The position numbers were made by a program, and so were the translations under genes. From contig JAITXI010000034.1 in the NCBI GenBank assembly GCA_031284905.1, positions 1 to 47,904 on the forward strand: DNA of 47,904 bases, read 5' to 3'. The notes beneath the pieces were generated by a model. That model did not search any database. It was not told the DNA's origin and saw nothing but the letters and a program-made list of their open reading frames with translations. Below, in pieces: positions 1 through 7,117 of this stretch. Source of the stretch: Bacteroidales bacterium. GTDB taxonomy: Bacteria > Bacteroidota > Bacteroidia > Bacteroidales > ML635J-15. Each line of letters starts with the position of its first letter. The first letter of the stretch is position 1.

Positions 1-100
1 TTAAGATCTTGGTTCGAATCCTTGTAAGTCAACAAAAAAACTCCCCAAAATTTTGGGGAGTTTTTTTGTTGACTTACAAGGATTCGAACCAAGATCTTAA
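1..100. repeat. Perfect 100-bp palindrome over tRNA 3' end and terminator
   Basis: Bases 1-50 are the exact reverse complement of bases 51-100. The centre is a rho-independent terminator stem, CTCCCCAAAATTTTGGGGAG, flanked by A7 and T7. The outer arms are two opposed copies of the 3' half of the first tRNA gene. Because the palindrome begins at the first base, its true left limit is unseen. It is either two convergent tRNA copies sharing one terminator or a fold-back artefact at a contig end. Confidence 0.95.
34..60 (-). terminator. Intrinsic terminator of the tRNA-Gln pair
   Basis: Read on the minus strand, a 10-bp self-complementary stem (CTCCCCAAAA/TTTTGGGGAG) follows the tRNA 3' end by about eight bases and runs straight into seven U residues. 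As the sequence is symmetric it would also terminate plus-strand transcription. Confidence 0.8.
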
Positions 101-139
101 GATTCAACACCTCAAATGTTGCCGTTACACCATAAGTCA
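69..139 (-). tRNA. Degenerate tRNA-Gln (TTG), probable tRNA pseudogene
   Basis: This is a 71-nt minus-strand sequence that aligns position by position with the intact tRNA-Gln just upstream. It has a TGACTTA/TAAGTCA acceptor stem, a D-arm close to that of its neighbour, and an anticodon at the aligned position reading TTG. Two features argue against function. The base before the anticodon is G, where U33 is nearly universal. The T-stem CTTGG/CCTTG has two adjacent T-T mismatches. The anticodon stem holds only with two G-U pairs. It lies nine bases after its neighbour in the same transcript and just before the terminator. My reading is a tandem duplicate in decay; a divergent functional tRNA is possible. 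Confidence 0.6.
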
Positions 140-147
140 ATATTACG

Positions 148-218
148 TTGTCCAACGAGGACTCGAACCTCGAATGACAGAACCAAAAACTGTAGTGTTA
201 CCATTACACCATTGGACA
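148..218 (-). tRNA. tRNA-Gln (anticodon TTG)
   Basis: This 71-nt minus-strand gene folds as a cloverleaf. The acceptor stem is TGTCCAA/TTGGACA with discriminator A. The D-arm is GTG...CAC with a GG in the loop. The anticodon loop TTTTGGT has U33 and anticodon TTG. The T-arm is CGAGG-TTCGAGT-CCTCG. The weak U1-A72 pair is typical of tRNA-Gln. CCA is not encoded. It is transcribed first in the tRNA pair from a recognisable upstream promoter. Confidence 0.93.
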
Positions 219-250
219 ATTTTAACAATAAATATAAAAATATCGTGGCA

Positions 251-281
251 CAAAATTACAATTTTTTTTTCATTTCAACAA
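251..281 (-). promoter_or_regulatory. Promoter of the tRNA-Gln pair
   Basis: On the minus strand a TAATTTTG -7 box (251-258) lies 20 bp downstream of a TTG -33 element (279-281), matching the Bacteroidota primary sigma pattern. The expected transcription start is about 25 nt upstream of the tRNA. Confidence 0.6.
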
Positions 282-348
282 AACTTTTTTTATATTTTTT
301 TTGAAAAAATATAACTTTCAGAAAATAAACTATTTATTTAACAAATAC

Positions 349-1386
349 TTAAAAAAATGGAAAATAATAAAGATCATCTTTATCAACAAAACCTAAATTT
401 CGTGTATATATTCCTCTATGTAAAGTATCCAAATTTTGTCTTGACATTTTTAATCTTATATTATAATAATTTGTAGCAGCGAAAAGTCCCAATCCACCTT
501 CTAAATTTGTATAATTTGGTCGAAATTGAATAATTCCTTCCGAAGGTTTTGTAACTTGAGTATAAGTATAATATTCATTATTAGCAGTAACAATTTCAAA
601 CACAAAACTATCAGGCATTTTTACATACCGTTTGGTTCCGAACGGAACAGGTTGCAAATCCATTAACAATGAATAAAAATCCATTATTGAAAAAGAGCGA
701 GTCAATGGTCTTAAATTATCATAATTGGAAGGTACAACTTCTTTTAAAAATCTTGTTTTAAAAGATTTATAAACAGTGTCAGAACCTGTAACTTCAAAAT
801 AATTGAATTGTAAATAAATTTCTGCAAAATTTGTAGCCCAACCTGCATAATATTCAATTGTATAATTATTTTTATAATTGGTCAGTGAAAGATGATTAGA
901 TTCGTTTGGTTTTGAAAGTGCAGATCCAAAAATTAATTTAGTATTTCCTTCAACAATATGTTTTCCTTCTCCAATATTCACAATAATTTTATATTCGTCA
1001 TCTTTAGTATTTACGCCAAAATCAATTTTCTTTTGATATATAATATTTTTATCGTTAGCAAAAAGTCCATCATCTTTAGGAATACTATCACAACGGTCAA
1101 AAATCCAACTTGCTACCTCGTTTTTATTGGTATATTTCTTCAAAATTACAACAATATTGTCAGTAAAAAACAGCGAATCACTTTGTTGAGCCATTTGATG
1201 AGCATCAATTTTTCCCAAAAAAGTCTTATTGATTTTAACATATTGCATCTCCCTACTTGGATTTAATACGCAAAAAACAACAGGAATTTCTTTATAATCG
1301 GCATTTATTTCCAAATCGGTTGAACATGAAGAAAACATCATAAACATAATGAAAAAAGGTAATATCAACAATAATTTGTTTTTCAT
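349..1386 (-). CDS. Conserved Bacteroidota lipoprotein of unknown function
   Basis: 345 aa. The first 20 residues form a lipoprotein signal peptide ending in a lipobox, FSS before Cys21, so the mature protein should be membrane-anchored in the envelope. The start of the mature part ([20 protein letters not shown]) fits a widespread family of Bacteroidota lipoproteins that I know only as uncharacterised. They resemble DUF4249-type surface lipoproteins, but I see too little to assign DUF4249. No catalytic motif is visible, and beta-strand-rich sequence dominates. It is transcribed divergently from panB with face-to-face promoters. Coding is secure from length, signal peptide and codon use; function is unknown. 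Confidence 0.8.
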   Translation of the reverse strand: MKNKLLLILPFFIMFMMFSSCSTDLEINADYKEIPVVFCVLNPSREMQYVKINKTFLGKIDAHQMAQQSDSLFFTDNIVVILKKYTNKNEVASWIFDRCDSIPKDDGLFANDKNIIYQKKIDFGVNTKDDEYKIIVNIGEGKHIVEGNTKLIFGSALSKPNESNHLSLTNYKNNYTIEYYAGWATNFAEIYLQFNYFEVTGSDTVYKSFKTRFLKEVVPSNYDNLRPLTRSFSIMDFYSLLMDLQPVPFGTKRYVKMPDSFVFEIVTANNEYYTYTQVTKPSEGIIQFRPNYTNLEGGLGLFAATNYYNIRLKMSRQNLDTLHRGIYTRNLGFVDKDDLYYFPFF

Positions 1387-1406
1387 AGTAAAAAGTTTTA
1401 TTTTTG
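1376..1406 (+). promoter_or_regulatory. panB promoter
   Basis: TTG (1376-1378), a 20-bp spacer and TATTTTTG (1399-1406). The predicted start site is about 17 nt before the ATG at 1430. The -33 element lies inside the 5' end of the divergent lipoprotein gene. Confidence 0.65.
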
Positions 1407-1416
1407 CAACAATTTA

Positions 1417-1424
1417 CAAAGATA
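1417..1424 (-). promoter_or_regulatory. -7 box of the lipoprotein gene
   Basis: TATCTTTG on the minus strand, about 30 bp upstream of the ATG. No clear TTG lies at -33. It faces the panB promoter, whose -7 box is at 1399-1406, so the two start regions overlap. Confidence 0.5.
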
Positions 1425-1429
1425 ATAAA

Positions 1430-2242
1430 ATGTCTTCATATAAAGAAATAAAAAAAATTACTACTCACCAATTACAAGAATTTAAAAATTCAGGGCGTAA
1501 AATTACAATGCTAACAGCCTACGATTATAGTATGGCGAAAATTATTGACAAAGCCGGCATTGATGTAATTTTAGTTGGTGATTCTGCAGCTAACGTAATG
1601 GCAGGCTACGAATCAACTTTGCCAATAACATTAGATGAAATGATTTTTTATGCTTCAAATGTTGTGAGAGGTGTAAAACGTGCTTTAGTTGTTGTTGATT
1701 TACCTTTTGGAACATATCAAAGCAATTCAAAATTGGCTTTAGCTTCAGCAATTAGAATTATGAAAGAAACAGGTGCTGAAGTTGTAAAAATTGAAGGTGG
1801 TTCTGAATCAAAAGATCAAATAAAAAGAATATTATCTGCAGGAATTCCTGTAATGGGGCATTTAGGCTTAATTCCGCAAAGTATTCATAGATTTGGTACT
1901 TATGTCGTCAGAGCTCAAGAAGAAAACGAAGCTCAAAAATTAATTGAAGACGCTCATCTGCTACAAGAGTTAGGTTGTTGCGCTATCGTCATAGAAAAAG
2001 TTCCGGCAGTTTTAGCAAAAAAAATCGCAACAGAACTTACTGTTCCTATTATTGGAATTGGTGCTGGAAATGTTGATGGACAAGTTTTAGTTTCGTATGA
2101 TATGCTTGGACTGACACAAGAATTTTCCCCTCGATTTCTCCGCAGATATTGTAATTTAGATAAAATTATAACTGACGCAGTCGCTAATTATATTACAGAT
2201 ATTAGAAATAATGATTTTCCAAATGAAGACGAACAATATTAA
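1430..2242 (+). CDS. panB: 3-methyl-2-oxobutanoate hydroxymethyltransferase (PanB)
   Basis: 270 aa. PanB transfers a hydroxymethyl group from 5,10-methylene-THF to 2-oxoisovalerate to give ketopantoate, the first committed step of pantothenate and CoA synthesis; it is cytosolic. Family motifs run in the usual order: [29 protein letters not shown] with the metal-binding Asp, [22 protein letters not shown], and [14 protein letters not shown] near the C-terminus. Length matches the E. coli enzyme (264 aa). An upstream in-frame ATG at 1349 is rejected: it lies on the far side of the promoter and its extra 27 residues look nothing like PanB. panD, the beta-alanine branch enzyme, lies about 39 kb away, so the pathway is not clustered. 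Confidence 0.97.
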   Translation: MSSYKEIKKITTHQLQEFKNSGRKITMLTAYDYSMAKIIDKAGIDVILVGDSAANVMAGYESTLPITLDEMIFYASNVVRGVKRALVVVDLPFGTYQSNSKLALASAIRIMKETGAEVVKIEGGSESKDQIKRILSAGIPVMGHLGLIPQSIHRFGTYVVRAQEENEAQKLIEDAHLLQELGCCAIVIEKVPAVLAKKIATELTVPIIGIGAGNVDGQVLVSYDMLGLTQEFSPRFLRRYCNLDKIITDAVANYITDIRNNDFPNEDEQY

Positions 2243-2455
2243 ATGTTAGACCGTTTCGATGATAGAACCAAGAATCAAGAGCCAAGATGGGCGAAGGGAC
2301 GAAAAGGTCTCATATCTCAATTTTCCATTTTCAATTCTCAATTGGATGAACGGCAAACGGAAAAGCCCTCGCTGAAAGCAACCCCTCGTGGAGCGAAGCG
2401 TAACAACGGCAAAGCTCTCATGTAGCAAAGCGTAATAATCTAAAATCAAAAATCA
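2243..2455 (+). repeat. Intergenic dispersed repeat, copy 1
   Basis: This 213-bp gap between panB and the pseudouridine synthase gene is visibly more GC-rich than its surroundings. Its core (2383-2406) is a 24-bp sequence found identically at 28017-28040. Both copies also share ATGTTAGAC near the upstream stop codon, GGGCGAAGG and stretches of AATTGAAAAT or its complement. The apparent ORFs on both strands are repeat translation and are not called genes. Confidence 0.7.
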
Positions 2456-3145
2456 ATGAATAGTTCCGAATTAGAAATCTTATACGAAGATAACCATATT
2501 ATTGCTGTTAATAAAAAAGCCGGACAAATTGTACAAGGAGATAAGACTGAAGATATTCCGATTTCAGAATTATTAAAAATCTATTTGAAAGAAAAATATA
2601 ATAAACAAGGAAATGTTTTTTTGGGAGTTGTTCATCGTCTCGACAGACCTGTAAGTGGTGTGGTTTTATTTGCAAAAACAACTAAAGCCTTAACAAGACT
2701 AAATGAAATGTTCAAATTGAAAGAAGCAAAAAAAACTTATTATGCAATTTGTGGAAACAAACCACCAAAAGACGAAGATACACTTATTTATAATATTTAT
2801 CGTGATGAAGGGAAAAATAAATCTTTTATAAGAAAAAAAGAGTCAAAAGAAACTAAAACAGCAATTTTACGCTATAAAGTAATTAATAAATCAGAAAAAT
2901 ATTTTTTATTAGAAATTGATTTACAAACCGGACGTCATCATCAAATAAGATGTCAATTAGCAGAAATTGGCTGCCCAATCAAAGGAGATTTAAAATACGG
3001 ATTTCTACGTTCAAATCCGGATGCCTCAATTTCTTTACATTCCGCAAAAATTAATTTCGTTCATCCTATAAAACAAGAACCATTAATTATCACTGCACCA
3101 TTCCCAAAAGATAATTTGTGGAATATTTTAATTGAAAATATATAA
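2456..3145 (+). CDS. RluA-family RNA pseudouridine synthase
   Basis: 229 aa. It isomerises specific uridines to pseudouridine in structured RNA. The catalytic motif HRLDRPVSG carries the nucleophile Asp63, followed by the family motifs KTYYAIC and LQTGRHHQIRCQLA. There is no N-terminal S4 domain, so it is a short RluA/TruC-like form rather than a full RluD (about 320 aa). The target, rRNA or tRNA, cannot be told from sequence. The ATG lies within the end of the dispersed repeat, with no obvious strong promoter between, so it may be read through from panB. Confidence 0.9.
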   Translation: MNSSELEILYEDNHIIAVNKKAGQIVQGDKTEDIPISELLKIYLKEKYNKQGNVFLGVVHRLDRPVSGVVLFAKTTKALTRLNEMFKLKEAKKTYYAICGNKPPKDEDTLIYNIYRDEGKNKSFIRKKESKETKTAILRYKVINKSEKYFLLEIDLQTGRHHQIRCQLAEIGCPIKGDLKYGFLRSNPDASISLHSAKINFVHPIKQEPLIITAPFPKDNLWNILIENI

Positions 3146-3255
3146 AAAATCTAAATAAAACTACTAAAAATTTTATAAAATTTGATGTTTTTTAAGAAAA
3201 AATATCAAATAACGCAACCTTTTTTAAAAAAATTCGTCTTTTATAAAAATAAATG

Positions 3256-3286
3256 TTGATATTTATTAAAATATTTTATAAATTTG
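3256..3286 (+). promoter_or_regulatory. Promoter of the large T9SS adhesin-like gene
   Basis: TTG (3256-3258), 20-bp spacer, TAAATTTG (3279-3286), about 37 bp upstream of the ATG. The match to the Bacteroidota consensus is close. Confidence 0.65.
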
Positions 3287-3323
3287 GGAATTATTTTGTT
3301 TTAACTATTAAAAGGTAAATTCT

Positions 3324-6300
3324 ATGAAAAAAATTTTATTCTGTTTTTTATTCTGTTTTAGTTATTTGTTTTCATTTAGTCAAACGTCATACAATATTAA
3401 TACCATTAATGGGCAGACGACAACAATAACAAGTAATATTGTTTTATATGATTCAGGAGGACCTTCCGGAAATTATGGTAATAGTGAAAATTATACAACA
3501 ACATTTTGCGCAGGACCGGGAATGTTTATATCAAATGTTGTTATAACATATTGGTATGTTGAAAGTTCATCATTTGATGGTTTAACTATTACATCTAGTG
3601 GTACAAACATTTGGACATGGTCAGGCACAACATCAAGCAGTATTCCAAGTCCTAATAATTGGGATTTATGTAATGCAAGTACTTCAAGTTGTGTTACCTT
3701 TGCTTGGCATACAGATGGGAGCGTTGTATATGGTGGTTTTGCTGTAAATGTAACTGTTGCTAATCAAAGCATTTTAACAATATCTAACATTAACGTTACT
3801 AGTATTACAACAAGTTCTGCAAATGTTTCATGGACAAGTGGTGCACCTGGTCCATGGATTGTTGAATATGGAGCAACAAATTTTACTCCCGGTACAGGCA
3901 TACAAATAGTAACTACAAATACTTCAGCTACTCTTACAAATTTGCAATACAGTACGGGTATTACACTATATATTTATCCCTCAGGTAACCCTTCTTATTC
4001 GTGTAATACTGCTACATTTACTACTCCTTGTGGAATTACAATTAATATTTCTAATATTACTACAAATTCGGCAAATATAACATGGACGGATTCTGGTTCT
4101 ACCGGACCATGGACAATAGAATACGGGCCTCACAATTTTATTCCTGGAACAAGTGCGGGAACGACAATAAACACAAATTCTTCATCAGCCTCACTTACAA
4201 ACTTATCAAGTGCAGCTCAATATGATTACTATATATATAGTAGCGGCTCTCCAATATATAATGTTGACTGTAATATGGGATTTTTTACAACAACATGCGA
4301 AGGCATAGTAAATTTTGCTTGTTTTGATTTTACAAATTTTAATCTGCCTACCTGCGTTTGCCGTTATGGTACTTTTACAAATCCTAATCAATCTATTGGA
4401 GTTGTAAATAATGGACCAACTGCTGAAACTAGCAGACATACTGTTCATACGGATTTAAATGAAACAGACATTAGAACAAATAATTTGCTTCATACCGTTC
4501 CAATGTGTTCAGGAGCTTCAGTAAGATTAGGTAATTGGGGTACCGGAGCTCAAGCAGAAAGCATAACTTATGAATATACGGTTAATGCTTCAGAAAATGA
4601 ACTTTTAATTTTAAAATATGCTGCTGTAATGGAAGACCCTAGCCATTCTATGATTGAGCAGCCTAAATTTACAATAAAATTTCTTAACTCGTCAGGAATG
4701 GAAATAAATCCTAGTTGTTATTCTGCTACATTTGTTTCAGGACCGGGTTTAGGTTGGAATGTTGCTCCAAATAGCGTATTGTGGAAAGATTGGACAACCG
4801 TAGGTGTTGATTTATCAAATTTAGATGGACAAACAATTTATATCCAATTAACTACTTACGATTGCTCTCAATCCGGACATTACGGATATGCATATTTTGT
4901 CCTAAATTGTGGTGGAAGAAAAAATTTATCTGCTGCTTCTTGTGGAGAATCAACTACAAATACTTTTTATGCTCCTTTAGGATTTAATTATCGTTGGTAT
5001 GAATTCGGTAGCCCGAATGTAACTTTATCTACATCAAACGAATTAAATGTTACAGGCTATGGCACTTATTATTGCGAATGTTCTTTTTTAAGTAATAACA
5101 ACTGCTCGTTTTTACTTTCTGCTGTTGCCGGTCCTCGTTATCCGTTAGCAAATTTTACTTATGAAATTATTGATTCTTGCTCAATGACAGTTCATTTTAT
5201 AAATAATAGTGATGTTAGCTCTAACGGAGTTACTCCTAATGGTACAGGCGAAGGTTGTGAAACTGCTTATTGGGATTTTGGTGATGGAACTTTCTCTTAT
5301 GATTATAGTCCAACTCATACTTTTGGAACCGGTGGAACTTACGATGTTTATCTTAGTGCCGGTCTGGCAAATAATCAATGTACGGATACAATACATCATT
5401 CGGTAGCCCTAAATTATAATAATTCTGTAATTGATGCTGCAATATGTCAGGGACAAACTTATACCGCAAACGGATTTAATGTAAGTTCGGCAGGAACATA
5501 TACCGGAACAGGTGCTTGCGGAACAACTATTACACTGAATTTAAACATTAATCCTATTTATAATATTAACATAAACGGAAATATTTGTATGGGCGGAATC
5601 TATAATCAATATGAATTTTTAGCAAGTTTACCCGGAACTTATACACAACATCTCGTTTCTCAATATGGTTGCGATAGTGTAGTAACACTCTATTTGAATC
5701 AATTCCCCAGTTATTATCCTAAGTTCTACGCTTCTATTTGTGAAGGTGCTACTTATTCAAATTATGGTTTCTCTGAAAATACAGCTGGAATTTATGTAAA
5801 AAATCTTCAATCTGTTAATGGTTGTGATAGTATTATAACTCTTTATTTAACAGTTCATCCTTCTTATAATTATAGTATAGATGCAGCTATTTGTGAAGGT
5901 ACATATTATAATGAAAATGGATTTCATGCAAATCAAACCGGCACTTATGTTCGGCATTTAGCAACAAAATTTGGTTGTGATAGTATTGTTACTCTAAACC
6001 TAACAGTAAATCCTAAATATTATTTTGAATATTCTGCTTCAATTTGTGGCGGTGAAATCTATACCGAACATGGTTTTAATCATCATACAACAGGAACTTT
6101 CACTCAACATTTACAGACAACCGAAGGTTGCGATAGCATTTTAGTCCTTCATTTATCTGCATATCCCGAATACCATTCACCTGTCTATAAATCAACAATT
6201 TGCGATGGAGACACTTTCACTCAATTTGGATTTAATGAAACCAAACAAGGTACTTATGTACAAAATCTAAAAACAATTAATGGTTGCGATAGTATCATAA

Positions 6301-6806
6301 TTTTAGAACTAAAAGTAATGTTCCCTGAAGTAGAAATTACTGCCAGACCCAAAATTGAAGATTTCTGTAGCACTCAATCAATAAAACTCAGTGCTAATAC
6401 TTTCCAAAAAACTATTCTTTGGAGTACAGGAGAAACAACTAAAAACATAACTGTAACTCAAAGCGGATATTATATTGTAAGCGTTTCAGACGGAGAAATA
6501 TGCAATGTCGCAGTAGATTCTGTTTTGGTAAGACCTTGTCCTGATGAACTTGATATTCCAAACGCTTTCACTCCTAACGGTGATGGAACGAATGACACAT
6601 GGGTTATCGACAAAATGGAACAATTTGAAGAATTTACATTAGAGATTTTCAATACTTGGGGACAAAAGATGTTTGAATGTAAAAATATTTATATTCCTTG
6701 GGATGGAAAATATAAAAACAGACCGGTACCGACAGGAACATATCTCTACGTAATGACTCTTGAAAACGGCAAGAAAAAAACCGGAACTTTGACTGTGGTA
6801 TATTAA
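3324..6806 (+). CDS. Large secreted adhesin-like protein, T9SS type B sorting domain
   Basis: 1160 aa. The signal peptide covers residues 1-20 (MKKILFCFLFCFSYLFSFSQ). Next comes a CUB-like region (about 20-140) and two fibronectin III-like modules (about 150-330) sharing the pattern NITTNSANITW...GPWxIEYG. A Thr/Ser-rich region of no known type follows, then a PKD-like domain with YWDFGDG near residue 650. Six tandem repeats of about 51 residues span about 702-1001, with consensus (S/A)ICEG.xY..xGF...GTY...L.T..GCDSI(V/I)TLxLxV.P. The last 85 residues (DIPNAFTPNGDGTNDTW onward) are a gliding-motility-associated CHU_C, T9SS type B, sorting domain. T9SS should carry it across the outer membrane, with retention or release at the surface. 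Its likely role is adhesion or matrix contact. PorT, a T9SS component, is encoded 11 kb downstream. Confidence 0.93.
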   Translation: MKKILFCFLFCFSYLFSFSQTSYNINTINGQTTTITSNIVLYDSGGPSGNYGNSENYTTTFCAGPGMFISNVVITYWYVESSSFDGLTITSSGTNIWTWSGTTSSSIPSPNNWDLCNASTSSCVTFAWHTDGSVVYGGFAVNVTVANQSILTISNINVTSITTSSANVSWTSGAPGPWIVEYGATNFTPGTGIQIVTTNTSATLTNLQYSTGITLYIYPSGNPSYSCNTATFTTPCGITINISNITTNSANITWTDSGSTGPWTIEYGPHNFIPGTSAGTTINTNSSSASLTNLSSAAQYDYYIYSSGSPIYNVDCNMGFFTTTCEGIVNFACFDFTNFNLPTCVCRYGTFTNPNQSIGVVNNGPTAETSRHTVHTDLNETDIRTNNLLHTVPMCSGASVRLGNWGTGAQAESITYEYTVNASENELLILKYAAVMEDPSHSMIEQPKFTIKFLNSSGMEINPSCYSATFVSGPGLGWNVAPNSVLWKDWTTVGVDLSNLDGQTIYIQLTTYDCSQSGHYGYAYFVLNCGGRKNLSAASCGESTTNTFYAPLGFNYRWYEFGSPNVTLSTSNELNVTGYGTYYCECSFLSNNNCSFLLSAVAGPRYPLANFTYEIIDSCSMTVHFINNSDVSSNGVTPNGTGEGCETAYWDFGDGTFSYDYSPTHTFGTGGTYDVYLSAGLANNQCTDTIHHSVALNYNNSVIDAAICQGQTYTANGFNVSSAGTYTGTGACGTTITLNLNINPIYNININGNICMGGIYNQYEFLASLPGTYTQHLVSQYGCDSVVTLYLNQFPSYYPKFYASICEGATYSNYGFSENTAGIYVKNLQSVNGCDSIITLYLTVHPSYNYSIDAAICEGTYYNENGFHANQTGTYVRHLATKFGCDSIVTLNLTVNPKYYFEYSASICGGEIYTEHGFNHHTTGTFTQHLQTTEGCDSILVLHLSAYPEYHSPVYKSTICDGDTFTQFGFNETKQGTYVQNLKTINGCDSIIILELKVMFPEVEITARPKIEDFCSTQSIKLSANTFQKTILWSTGETTKNITVTQSGYYIVSVSDGEICNVAVDSVLVRPCPDELDIPNAFTPNGDGTNDTWVIDKMEQFEEFTLEIFNTWGQKMFECKNIYIPWDGKYKNRPVPTGTYLYVMTLENGKKKTGTLTVVY

Positions 6807-6821
6807 AAATATCTCAAAAAT

Positions 6822-6865
6822 AAAAAAGACCTAATAAGTTTTCAAAACCTGTTTAGGTCTTTTTT
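6822..6865 (+). terminator. Intrinsic terminator after the adhesin-like gene
   Basis: A 13-bp perfect stem (AAAAAAGACCTAA paired with TTAGGTCTTTTTT) starts 15 bp after the stop codon, encloses a small inner hairpin, and ends in a T-rich tract. The remaining bases to the next gene (about 6870-7060) show no ORF or repeat. Confidence 0.85.
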
Positions 6866-7062
6866 ATTTTCACCCCTAATCTAATTTTTAACGGTTTTTA
6901 TACATCAACACTTTTTCACTCTTCCCTGACTTTGACTATATGTTACCTAAAAAATATTTCCAGAAGTCTTCGATTTCAGCACTATTGACATCTACTTTTT
7001 GAGAACACGCTTATAATTTTTATAATTTATTTGAGAAAATGACTTATTTTTAAAATATTATT

Positions 7063-7092
7063 TTGTGGTTAATATATTATTGGTTAATTTTG
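7063..7092 (+). promoter_or_regulatory. ccsBA promoter
   Basis: TTG (7063-7065), 19-bp spacer, TAATTTTG (7085-7092), 25 bp before the ATG. Confidence 0.65.
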
Positions 7093-7117
7093 CTCCTAAA
7101 TAATTACCAATTAATTT

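Noticed and set aside
1349..1429. Upstream start extending PanB by 27 residues
   Set aside because: It would precede the promoter, and the added residues are not PanB-like.
2243..2449. Overlapping 60-67 codon ORFs in the panB downstream gap
   Set aside because: Their shared peptide VTLRSTRG recurs because the DNA is a dispersed repeat; nothing suggests translation.
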